Shown one piece after another: positions 1-6,411 of a stretch of DNA of 10,048 nucleotides. The stretch lies in the NCBI GenBank assembly GCA_016939345.1, contig JAFGHG010000042.1, forward strand, positions 1 to 10,048, in the 5' to 3' direction. The position numbers and the translations under genes were made by a program. Each line of letters starts with the position of its first letter. The stretch's first letter is position 1. The notes beneath the pieces are model-generated. The model was not told the origin of the DNA, did not search any database, and saw nothing but the letters and a program-made list of their open reading frames with translations. Source of the stretch: Candidatus Omnitrophota bacterium (GTDB lineage: Bacteria; Omnitrophota; Gorgyraeia; Duberdicusellales; 4484-171).

Positions 1-47
1 AATATTTACTGAAAGATATTTACGAAGGCCTCCAAGAAAATGGCTAG
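1..47 (+). CDS. 3' end of an unidentified upstream gene (partial)
   Basis: Codons in the frame starting at base 3 stay open and end at a TAG at 45-47, giving a tail that reads YLLKDIYEGLQENG. The last 8 bases overlap the start of the next gene, as expected for translationally coupled genes in one operon. One other frame is also open over this short stretch, so the frame choice rests on the plausible hydrophilic, helical C-terminus and the tight overlap. Too little is present to assign a family. Confidence 0.5.
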   Translation, partial: YLLKDIYEGLQENG

Positions 48-1338
48 ATTGACATCATTTTTAATTGCTTTGTTTTTAATTTGTTGTTTTGTTTCGCCGG
101 CATACGCCGGTTTTTCCCTGGGCGATCAGGGACCTCAAATCAACGGTTTTGCCGAGTTTTCTTTTGGCGGTAAGCTTGGCACTGATAGCACAAAAAAAGA
201 TGGCTTCAATATGCTTGAGCAACGCATCCAGCTTAAAACCTCTCTTTACCCCGGATTCAACGAGTTTTTAAAAGATTCCATGGCTGAGCTTTCATTTAAA
301 GGTGATTTTGTAATCGATGAATATTATGATGGAAAGACAAGCTTATATCTTCGAGAACTAAGTCTGGTGCTTTCGCCGTCTGATTGGATAGATTTAAGGG
401 TAGGGCGTCAGGTTTTTACCTGGGGTACAGGAGATTATATTTTTATCAACGACCTTTTTCCCAAGGACTATGTTTCTTTTTTTATAGGCCGTGATAATGA
501 GTATTTAAAAAAACCGAGCGATGGAGTAAAAATGTCGCTTTATTCAAAAAAGTTCAATTTTGATTTTATTGTTTTGCCTTTATTTGAGTCCAATACTTTT
601 TCTTCGGGCGACCGTTTATCATTTTTTGACAGCTTCAGGTCAGGTATCGCCTCAAGAGATTCTGAGCGCCAGATAACTGAGCCGGACAGGCAAGTAAAAA
701 CAGCTGAGTATGCTTGCAGGTTCTACCGCAGTTTTGGAAGTTTTGAAACTGCTCTTTATGCTTTCAGGGGTTTTTATAAGATGCCCAGGGGCTATTTGAA
801 TGAATTTAACCGCGAACTTTTCTACCCCCGTTTAGATGCTTATGGAGCCAGCATAAGGGGCCCTTTTTTAGGGGGGATAGCAAATTTTGAGTCAGGCTAT
901 TACAATTCCCGCCAAGACTCTAAAGGTGACAACCGTTTAATTGAAAATTCAAGCCTTAAATACCTTGCCGGCTACAGCCGGGATTTAGGCAATGATTTAA
1001 CTATCGGCATGCAATACCTATGCGAGCAGACTTTTGATTACGATAATTACCGCAAAGCTCTTATCAGCCGTGATTTCAGCTGGGATAAGTATAGGCATTT
1101 AACCACATTACGTCTGGGTAAATTATTTAAAAACCAGACCGTCAGGGCAGATTTTTTTGTTTTTTATTCGCCTTCTGACAAAGACGGTTATATGAGGCCT
1201 AGCGTAGCTTATGATATTAATGATCGATTCAAAATCACTTTAGGAGCAAATATACCTTGGGGAGAGGATGTTTACACCGAATTCGGTCAGATGAAAAAAA
1301 ATAAGAATATTTTTATCAGGGCCCGCTACAGTTTTTAA
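40..1338 (+). CDS. Outer-membrane beta-barrel protein, DUF1302/porin-like
   Basis: The protein has 432 residues and begins with a Sec signal peptide: MAR, then a hydrophobic core, with likely cleavage after AYA at residues 21-23. The rest alternates polar and aromatic or aliphatic residues, with many Tyr/Phe/Asp/Arg, and ends in ARYSF. A terminal Phe is the usual signal for BAM-mediated insertion into the outer membrane. The region around residues 118-150 (GRQVFTWGTGDYIFINDLFP, then a Pro/Asp-rich stretch) resembles DUF1302 and alginate-export-type barrels, where a GRQ..WG motif precedes an aspartate-rich loop. No substrate can be assigned. A purine-rich GAAGG lies about 11 bases before the ATG. 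Overlap with the upstream gene suggests it belongs to that operon rather than to the phosphate genes downstream. The barrel call is firm; the family name is tentative. Confidence 0.75.
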   Translation: MARLTSFLIALFLICCFVSPAYAGFSLGDQGPQINGFAEFSFGGKLGTDSTKKDGFNMLEQRIQLKTSLYPGFNEFLKDSMAELSFKGDFVIDEYYDGKTSLYLRELSLVLSPSDWIDLRVGRQVFTWGTGDYIFINDLFPKDYVSFFIGRDNEYLKKPSDGVKMSLYSKKFNFDFIVLPLFESNTFSSGDRLSFFDSFRSGIASRDSERQITEPDRQVKTAEYACRFYRSFGSFETALYAFRGFYKMPRGYLNEFNRELFYPRLDAYGASIRGPFLGGIANFESGYYNSRQDSKGDNRLIENSSLKYLAGYSRDLGNDLTIGMQYLCEQTFDYDNYRKALISRDFSWDKYRHLTTLRLGKLFKNQTVRADFFVFYSPSDKDGYMRPSVAYDINDRFKITLGANIPWGEDVYTEFGQMKKNKNIFIRARYSF

Positions 1339-1341
1339 GAA

Positions 1342-1415
1342 AATTATTCGCCCCGTAAAGAACTCGCATGTGGCTCGTTCCAAGGGGCTCAATTCTCAGC
1401 CTTTGGCGGGTAATT
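1342..1415 (+). other. Candidate structured intergenic element (three-way junction fold)
   Basis: Bases 1342-1352 (AATTATTCGCC) can pair along their full length with 1405-1415 (GGCGGGTAATT): 11 pairs, two of them G-U in RNA. Inside, 1360-1380 can form a hairpin (GAAC/GTTC, a TC/TC internal loop, then GC/GC around ATGTG). Bases 1383-1389 can pair with 1398-1404 (AGGGGCT/AGCCTTT, two G-U). The stem ends exactly where the GAGGAGG ribosome binding site of the next gene begins. There is no T-run, so it is not a standard terminator. It could be a cis-regulatory leader, an mRNA processing or stabilising element, or a REP-like dispersed repeat. Pairing is seen; function is not known. Confidence 0.35.
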
Positions 1416-1427
1416 GAGGAGGTTAAT

Positions 1428-1610
1428 ATGATTGAAAGGTATTTAAGAGGGATTGCCGGATCTTTTATCTTAATAAGCTTAGGGCTTGGTTATTTTATAA
1501 ACCCGGCCTGGTATTTTCTTACTTTTTTTGTGGGCTTTAACCTTTTTCAATCAGCTTTTACCAACTGGTGTCCGATGATAACAATATTAAAAAAACTAGG
1601 CTTGGGTTGA
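1428..1610 (+). CDS. Small DUF2892 (YgaP-like) inner-membrane protein
   Basis: This 60-residue protein has two predicted membrane helices (about residues 8-24 and 27-44) separated by a short NPAW turn. It carries the motif NWCPM at residues 46-50, with a single Cys. That layout, size and the CPM-type motif after the second helix match the DUF2892 / YgaP transmembrane domain family, which is sometimes fused to rhodanese domains and otherwise found alone, as here. The start at 1428 is chosen because GAGGAGG lies 5 bases upstream. A longer in-frame reading from 1368 would add residues unlike the family and lacks a ribosome binding site. It ends 6 bases before phoB, so it is probably co-transcribed with phoBR. 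A role in phosphate sensing is possible but only suggested by position. Confidence 0.8.
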   Translation: MIERYLRGIAGSFILISLGLGYFINPAWYFLTFFVGFNLFQSAFTNWCPMITILKKLGLG

Positions 1611-1616
1611 TTTTTT

Positions 1617-2300
1617 ATGGCCAACGAGAGAGTTCTGATAATCGAAGACGACCCGGATATAGTAGAGATGATATCTTATAATCTGCAGAAGGAAGGTTAT
1701 AAGATAATTTCAGCCTTAAACGGAGAAGACGGCCTTTATTTGGCCAGAAGGCAAAGGCCAGATTTAATAATCCTTGACATCATGCTTCCTGAAAGAGACG
1801 GTTTTGACATATGCAAGACCCTTCGCAATCAGGAAGCTACCAGTCAAATTCCCATAATCATACTTAGTGCCCGAAGCCAGGAGGCTGATAAAATAGTTGG
1901 TCTTGAATTGGGAGCAGATGATTATGTTACCAAGCCGTTCAGCCCCAGGGAGCTGCTTGCAAGAATAAAAGCTCTTTTTAGAAGGGTTATCCAAGTTCAG
2001 CCCAAAAAAAGATTAGAGATAGGCGAGCTAGTGATAGATACCTTAAAGCACAAGGTTACTGTAAGCTCTAAACTTGTAAGTCTATCGCCCAGGGAATTTA
2101 AACTTTTGGATTATTTAGCAAGAAAATCCGGATTGGTCTGTTCAAGAGAGGAGATACTTGATAAAGTATTTGGCTATGAATCTGATGTTTATGACAGGAC
2201 TATTGACGCTCACATAAAATCTTTACGCAAGAAACTAAAAAAAGCTAGAGATTATATAGAGACAGTCAGGGGCTCTGGTTACAGGTTGAGGGATTTTTGA
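1617..2300 (+). CDS. phoB: PhoB-type response regulator (OmpR/PhoB family)
   Basis: The 227-residue protein has an N-terminal receiver domain (about 4-117) with the acidic pair D11/D12, phospho-acceptor D54 in LILDIMLP, S84 and K106 in the VTKPF motif. These are the full set of residues needed for phosphorylation. A winged-helix DNA-binding domain follows (about 130-225), ending with the family signature RTIDAHIKSLRKKL and VRGSGYRL. It should be phosphorylated by the kinase encoded 1 base downstream and bind direct-repeat DNA to activate phosphate-starvation genes. The assignment to PhoB rather than another OmpR-type regulator rests on similarity to the PhoB subgroup and on the adjacent phosphate transporter, phoU and PHO-box-like repeats. 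No clear Shine-Dalgarno is visible before the ATG, only a run of T, so translation may be coupled to the preceding gene. Confidence 0.9.
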   Translation: MANERVLIIEDDPDIVEMISYNLQKEGYKIISALNGEDGLYLARRQRPDLIILDIMLPERDGFDICKTLRNQEATSQIPIIILSARSQEADKIVGLELGADDYVTKPFSPRELLARIKALFRRVIQVQPKKRLEIGELVIDTLKHKVTVSSKLVSLSPREFKLLDYLARKSGLVCSREEILDKVFGYESDVYDRTIDAHIKSLRKKLKKARDYIETVRGSGYRLRDF

Positions 2301-2301
2301 G

Positions 2302-3726
2302 ATGAAGAACAGGATAGTATGGAAATTTTTGGGGGTTTATACCCTGGTAATTTTAGCCACAGTCTTTATTTTAAACTTTTTTGTAGGATTAAAACTGCGC
2401 GGTTACTATGAACTGAAGATATCAGAACGTTTAAAAAGCAATGCCTATTTAGTTTCGGATATTTTATATCAAGATATCTTATCGGGGGAAAAAGAACTTA
2501 TTCAGAAAAAAATAGCCAGATTAGCTAAAGAACTAGATGTGAGAATAAGCATTGTTGACACTAAGGGCCGGGTTCTGGGGGATTCAGAGCAGAACTCTGA
2601 AACAATGGATTCACATAAAGACCGCTTAGAGATCATAAGAGCTTTAAAAGACGGATTAGGAGAAAGCAACCGTTTCAGCGATACCCTTGGTTACAGCATG
2701 AAGTATACAGCTTATGCTTTAAAGAGCAAAGGCCAAGTTTTTGCCGTTGTCAGACTGGCAGTCCCCTTGATTGAGGTCGAATCCCAGATAAGGGTAATAT
2801 ATAGGATAGTTTTGACTGGTGCCTGTATCGCTATAATATTTGCTTTATTTATGGGTTATCTCACTTCCCGGTCCATCGTAGTGCCTTTAAAAGAGTTCAG
2901 AAACGTTACTCAAAATATTGAAAAAGGTTTTTTTGACAAGCGGGTGAAGATCAGCGGTCAGGGTGAGCTTTCTGAACTGGCGAAATCTATTAATAAGATG
3001 GCTGATGAGCTTGAGAGGACTATAGCCAATCTTAAACAGGCAGATAAACTTAAAAGTGACTTGGTAGCCAATGTATCACACGAGTTAAAGACTCCGCTTA
3101 CATCTATAAGGGGCTTTATTGAGACCCTTCAGGACGGAGCTCTTGATGATAAAGCAAATGCCCTTCGTTTTATTTCCATAATTCAGGAAAAGGCCAGGGG
3201 CCTTGAGAACATTATTGAGGACTTGTTGACCCTCTCGGTTTTAGAGTCAGAAAACAATACCCTAAAGGCAGAGGAGTTAAACATGAAGGAGCTGATAGAG
3301 GAAGCAGCCCTCGGGTTTGGCCATTCACTTTCAAAAAAGAGGCTTAGCCTTGATACTGAATTCGAGGGAAAAGATTTTTCTTTCTCCGGGGATAAAATGA
3401 AGATAGAACAGGTCCTGGTCAATGTCATCGACAACTCGGTAAAATACTCAAAGCCCGGCTGCAAGATCAAAGTCCGCTTAGAAGACAAAAAAAATTCATT
3501 GATTATAACCGTAAAGGATACGGGCATAGGCATTGCTAAAGAACATTTACAAAGAGTTTTTGAGCGTTTTTACAGGGTCGATAAATCCCGTTCGCGGGAA
3601 GCCGGCGGTACAGGCCTTGGACTCTCTATAGTAAAACATATAATGAATCTTCATAAAGGGTCGGTAAACATAGAAAGCGAGCCTGATATCGGTACAAAAA
3701 TCATACTTACTTTTTTCAGGTCTTAG
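2302..3726 (+). CDS. phoR: PhoR-type sensor histidine kinase
   Basis: The 474-residue membrane kinase has TM1 at about 8-29, an extracytoplasmic sensor region of about 135 residues, and TM2 at about 166-187. A HAMP linker follows (about 188-240), then HisKA with phospho-acceptor H260 in NVSHELKTPL. The HATPase domain shows an N box with N378 (NVIDNSVKYS), D406 in DTGIGI, an F box ERFYRVDKSRS, and the G2 loop GGTGLGLS at 435-442. All catalytic motifs are intact. HAMP runs almost directly into HisKA, leaving no room for the PAS domain that E. coli PhoR and many PhoR/PnpS relatives carry. It follows phoB with a 1-base gap, so the two are co-translated. It should phosphorylate PhoB when phosphate is scarce; the ligand of the external domain is unknown. 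Confidence 0.9.
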   Translation: MKNRIVWKFLGVYTLVILATVFILNFFVGLKLRGYYELKISERLKSNAYLVSDILYQDILSGEKELIQKKIARLAKELDVRISIVDTKGRVLGDSEQNSETMDSHKDRLEIIRALKDGLGESNRFSDTLGYSMKYTAYALKSKGQVFAVVRLAVPLIEVESQIRVIYRIVLTGACIAIIFALFMGYLTSRSIVVPLKEFRNVTQNIEKGFFDKRVKISGQGELSELAKSINKMADELERTIANLKQADKLKSDLVANVSHELKTPLTSIRGFIETLQDGALDDKANALRFISIIQEKARGLENIIEDLLTLSVLESENNTLKAEELNMKELIEEAALGFGHSLSKKRLSLDTEFEGKDFSFSGDKMKIEQVLVNVIDNSVKYSKPGCKIKVRLEDKKNSLIITVKDTGIGIAKEHLQRVFERFYRVDKSRSREAGGTGLGLSIVKHIMNLHKGSVNIESEPDIGTKIILTFFRS

Positions 3727-3732
3727 ACCCCT

Positions 3733-3776
3733 ATCTTCACACAATCTTCATATTATCTTCACAATTGATTCATATT
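3733..3776 (+). promoter_or_regulatory. PHO-box-like operator: four tandem 11-bp direct repeats
   Basis: Four consecutive 11-bp units start at 3733, 3744, 3755 and 3766: ATCTTCACACA, ATCTTCATATT, ATCTTCACAAT and TGATTCATATT. The core CTTCA recurs exactly every 11 bases (last copy ATTCA). PhoB-family regulators bind tandem half-sites at 11-bp spacing, one helical turn; in E. coli the half-site is CTGTCAT plus a 4-bp spacer. The array sits directly between phoR and the phosphate cotransporter gene, in the place of a -35 element. The repeat is seen directly; PhoB binding is a strong inference. Confidence 0.8.
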
Positions 3777-3783
3777 AAAATAT

Positions 3784-3789
3784 TAAAAT
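3784..3789 (+). promoter_or_regulatory. Probable -10 element of the PhoB-activated promoter
   Basis: TAAAAT lies 11 bases after the last CTTCA-like core (ends 3772), the spacing expected when PhoB replaces the -35 contact. Transcription would begin near 3796, giving a leader of about a dozen bases. A second TAAAAT at 3776-3781 overlaps the repeat array and is less likely. Confidence 0.5.
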
Positions 3790-3808
3790 CTAAAAAAAGT
3801 CGAAGATA

Positions 3809-4936
3809 ATGCTTTCCGACCGTTTACAAAAAGCCGCTAAATTAATTATCGTAGCTCTATTACTTTATTCATTCCTTGTAAGTATAAGTCTTTTGGGAAA
3901 AGCCTTTAAAGGTTTTGGTTCTGGCTTTGCCGAAGCTCTGCTCAATACAACTGCCAATCCATTTGTCGGTTTATTTATAGGTATCCTGGCTACAAGCCTT
4001 ATCCAGAGTTCATCTACCACGACTTCTGTCGTCGTAGGTATGGTGGCTTCGGGAGTTATTACTACCGGAAATGCCATTCCTATAATCATGGGAGCTAACA
4101 TTGGTACTACCGTTACTAATACACTAGTATCATTAGGCCATATCACCAGGAGAGAAGAATTCAAGCGGGCCATTGCCGGAGCGACGGTTCATGATTTTTT
4201 CAACTTGATATGTGTAGGCGTGATGTTTCCCCTGGAGATGGCGACCGGTTTTTTGCAAAGGTCAGCCACAAAGCTTGCAATGGTATTTGAGAATTTCGGC
4301 GGAATAAAATTTACCAGCCCGATTAAAACAATAACCAACCCTACGGTGGTTTTAATAAGTGATTTTTTTACTAAGATATTGAAAATAGAGCATAACCTTG
4401 CTTATGTTCTTATCTTGATAGTTTCTGTTGCGATTATGTTTTCTGCCCTTTATTTTATAGTCAAGGTTATGAAGTCTCTGGTCATCAAGCGAACCGAGCT
4501 TGTGCTTAATAATATAATCGAAAGACACGGAATAATAGGAATTTTTGCCGGATTGATATTTACGGTTATCGTTCAGAGCTCATCTATCACTACTTCGCTG
4601 CTTATACCGATGATCGGAGCCGGTATACTTACTGTTGAACTGGCTTTTCCTATAACCATGGGGGCTAATATCGGTACTACTGCTACAGCGATATTAGCCT
4701 CATTTGCGACCGGTAATATTGCTGCGGTGACTATTGCTTTTGTCCACTTTTTATTTAACTTTACAGGGGTGGTTTTTATTTATCCGATAAAAGCAGTAAG
4801 AAATATTCCTATAAATTTAGCAAAGAGCCTTGGTAATCTCGCATATAGAAAGCGGCGTTATGCGATTATTTATGTTGTAGGTGTATTTTTTCTGGTACCA
4901 GCAACTTTGATATTTATTTCGAAATTATTTAACTAA
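3809..4936 (+). CDS. Na+/phosphate cotransporter (PF02690 family, NptA-like, no PhoU domain)
   Basis: The 375-residue polytopic membrane protein is built from two inverted-type repeats. Each has the family signature: QSSSTTTS at 66-73 with GANIGTTVT at 95-103, then QSSSITTS at 256-263 with GANIGTTAT at 285-293. In the SLC34/NptA family the QSSS segments form the re-entrant loops that bind Na+ and phosphate. It should import phosphate with sodium across the inner membrane. Many bacterial homologues (YjbB/NptA type) are about 550 residues with a C-terminal PhoU-like domain. This one ends after the membrane part, and a PhoU-family protein is encoded separately 13 bases downstream. The ATG at 3809 begins a short amphipathic lead before the first helix. 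The PHO-box-like array just upstream indicates induction by phosphate starvation. Confidence 0.9.
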   Translation: MLSDRLQKAAKLIIVALLLYSFLVSISLLGKAFKGFGSGFAEALLNTTANPFVGLFIGILATSLIQSSSTTTSVVVGMVASGVITTGNAIPIIMGANIGTTVTNTLVSLGHITRREEFKRAIAGATVHDFFNLICVGVMFPLEMATGFLQRSATKLAMVFENFGGIKFTSPIKTITNPTVVLISDFFTKILKIEHNLAYVLILIVSVAIMFSALYFIVKVMKSLVIKRTELVLNNIIERHGIIGIFAGLIFTVIVQSSSITTSLLIPMIGAGILTVELAFPITMGANIGTTATAILASFATGNIAAVTIAFVHFLFNFTGVVFIYPIKAVRNIPINLAKSLGNLAYRKRRYAIIYVVGVFFLVPATLIFISKLFN

Positions 4937-4949
4937 GGAGGATATTCCG

Positions 4950-5615
4950 ATGTTTCAAAATTTACTCCGTTTCTGGCAAGGCAAAGATTTCCTGAGCCAG
5001 GTTTTACAGGATTTCAAAGATATGCTTAACGATACTCATGAGATGTTTGACCAGGTATGTGATAACATAATTGACGGCAGCAATGTCGAAGGCCTTAAAG
5101 AAAAAATCTACTGCATAGACAGAAAAGTCAATGCTCTGGAAAAAGATATCCGGAAAAGGATTATCGAGCATTTGGCAATGCAGCCCAGTGAGGATGTTTC
5201 GGTATCTCTTCTTTTAATGAGCGTAGTCAAAGATGCTGAGCGTCTGGGAGATTATGCAAAAAACCTCTTTGAAGTAAAAGCCCTTATTAACGGGCCCCTG
5301 GATAAGAATAAATATAATCAGCTTTTTGACAATCTTCAGGGTAAAATTTCTGATTTTTTTAATAAGACCGAATATGCCTTTATCGATTCAGACGAAGAGA
5401 AAGCTAAATCAGCCTGGGCAACAGAGAGAGACATAACTAAAGCCTGCGATAATATAATCATAAAGCTTGCCGGCAGCGATTTCACAACCAATGAAGCTGT
5501 AGGTTTTGCCCTTATGGCCCGTTATTTCAAAAGGATAGCAGCCCACCTTGCGAATATAGCAACTTCGGTTATATTGCCTATCAGCGACCTTGATTATTTT
5601 GATGAAAAAGGATAA
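4950..5615 (+). CDS. phoU: PhoU-family regulatory protein
   Basis: The 221-residue all-helical cytoplasmic protein is about the length of PhoU (roughly 220-240) and has the two-fold PhoU repeat. The first repeat keeps the metal-binding E/DxxxD motif as E97-R-L-G-D101 in KDAERLGDYAKNL. In the second repeat the equivalent segment, RYFKRIAAHLANIA at 191-204, has K194 and A198 where RxxERIGDHAxNIA is usual, so that metal site is probably lost. A strong ribosome binding site (AAGGAGGA) overlaps the stop codon of the cotransporter gene, giving tight coupling. It probably restrains or tunes the Na/Pi cotransporter, as the fused PhoU domain would in larger homologues. It may also report phosphate status to PhoR. 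Family assignment is firm; partner choice is inferred from context. Confidence 0.85.
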   Translation: MFQNLLRFWQGKDFLSQVLQDFKDMLNDTHEMFDQVCDNIIDGSNVEGLKEKIYCIDRKVNALEKDIRKRIIEHLAMQPSEDVSVSLLLMSVVKDAERLGDYAKNLFEVKALINGPLDKNKYNQLFDNLQGKISDFFNKTEYAFIDSDEEKAKSAWATERDITKACDNIIIKLAGSDFTTNEAVGFALMARYFKRIAAHLANIATSVILPISDLDYFDEKG

Positions 5616-5617
5616 AA

Positions 5618-6286
5618 ATGAAAAGAACTTACTATTTTATTGTATGCTTTTTTTTGTTTCTCTTTTTTAACAATTTTGTTTTTTCTTTTGATGACGGTGA
5701 TTTTCAATATTGGAGCGCGGCATCAGCGTCTGTTAAAATCAACGAAAAATTGAAATTAAGCTTCGAAGAAGAATCCCGTTTCGCAGACGATGCAGACCAA
5801 TACTACTACCAGCATTATGATCTCGGACTGGCATGGAGCGGTCTTGCTAAATGGCTTGAGCTAGGGGCTAGCTACCGCCATATTTACGAAAAGTCAAAAG
5901 AAGAGTGGTATCAGGAAAACAGGCCGCATTTAAATGTTACCGCGAGGGCTAATATTTTTGATTTCGGCCTAAGCAATAGAATCAGATTCGAATACAGAAA
6001 CAGGCATAAAGATAAAGCTGAAGATTATTGGCGTTTAAGAAATAAGTTTACAGTAAGGTTGCCTTTGAAAATAACCAAGTTTGAAATCCAACCCTATGTT
6101 GCAGATGAAATTTATTACGATTACAATGTTGAAGGTATCAACAGAAACAGGGTTTACGCCGGTTTTTCCTTTAAGATTATAAAAAACTTAAACGGAGATA
6201 TTTATTACCTTTGGCAGTCAAGCGAGGGTGCCGGTAAGTGGGAAGATATTAATATCTTCGGAACAAACATTAAATATTCTTTTTGA
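5618..6286 (+). CDS. DUF2490 family outer-membrane beta-barrel protein
   Basis: The protein has 222 residues, with a very hydrophobic signal peptide (residues 1-23, likely cleavage after VFS) and a mature part of alternating amphipathic strands, ending NIKYSF with the C-terminal Phe of BAM substrates. Features such as DFQYWSAASASVKINEKLKL near the mature N-terminus, EEESRFADD, the RPHLNVT strand and the closing strands match DUF2490, a small barrel family of unknown function. It starts 2 bases after phoU behind an AAGGA site and precedes the terminator, so it should be the last gene of the PHO-box transcript. That context suggests a phosphate-starvation role, perhaps passage of phosphate or a phosphorylated compound through the outer membrane. 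No sequence feature proves this. Confidence 0.75.
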   Translation: MKRTYYFIVCFFLFLFFNNFVFSFDDGDFQYWSAASASVKINEKLKLSFEEESRFADDADQYYYQHYDLGLAWSGLAKWLELGASYRHIYEKSKEEWYQENRPHLNVTARANIFDFGLSNRIRFEYRNRHKDKAEDYWRLRNKFTVRLPLKITKFEIQPYVADEIYYDYNVEGINRNRVYAGFSFKIIKNLNGDIYYLWQSSEGAGKWEDINIFGTNIKYSF

Positions 6287-6299
6287 TAAGTTTATTTCT

Positions 6300-6337
6300 T
6301 AGCCCTATATTTTTGAAAAGTATAGGGCTATTTTTTT
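6300..6337 (+). terminator. Rho-independent terminator
   Basis: TAGCCCTATA (6300-6309) pairs perfectly with TATAGGGCTA (6321-6330). The stem can extend inward by a T-G and three T-A pairs to a 3-base loop. Seven T follow at 6331-6337. It ends the cotransporter-phoU-DUF2490 transcript and separates it from the reductase operon. Confidence 0.92.
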
Positions 6338-6349
6338 GCATTGGTGCAA
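6336..6349. repeat. Short inverted repeat (possible operator)
   Basis: TTGCA-TTGG-TGCAA is a perfect 5-bp inverted repeat with a 4-base spacer, just after the terminator and about 30 bases before the likely -10 of the next operon. It could be a regulator site, but this size arises by chance in AT-rich DNA, so support is weak. Confidence 0.2.
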
Positions 6350-6357
6350 TAATTAAA

Positions 6358-6386
6358 TTTCTAATTTTAACCATACATGATAAAAT
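6358..6386 (+). promoter_or_regulatory. Weak candidate promoter for the reductase-epimerase-phosphatase operon
   Basis: TAAAAT at 6381-6386 resembles a -10 element and sits 17 bases after a poor -35 (TTTCTA at 6358-6363). A promoter is expected here because the gap follows a strong terminator. The downstream leader has no recognisable Shine-Dalgarno. Confidence 0.35.
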
Positions 6387-6411
6387 AACCTGAGTTTTTA
6401 AATCGTAAAAT

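Noticed and set aside
2..23. ATATTTAC repeated at 2-9 and 16-23
   Set aside because: Spacing is 14 bp, not the 11 bp of the PHO-box array, and it lies in likely coding sequence of the upstream gene.
1368..1427. Longer start for the DUF2892 gene at ATG 1368
   Set aside because: It would add 20 residues unlike the family, lies inside the predicted hairpin region and has no ribosome binding site, whereas ATG 1428 has GAGGAGG at good spacing.
3183..3533. Open frame of 116 codons on the minus strand inside phoR
   Set aside because: Antisense to a kinase with intact catalytic motifs; its translation shows no domain pattern.
3865..4173. Open frame of 102 codons on the minus strand inside the cotransporter gene
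   Set aside because: Mirror of the conserved repeat-coding region on the plus strand; no independent coding evidence.
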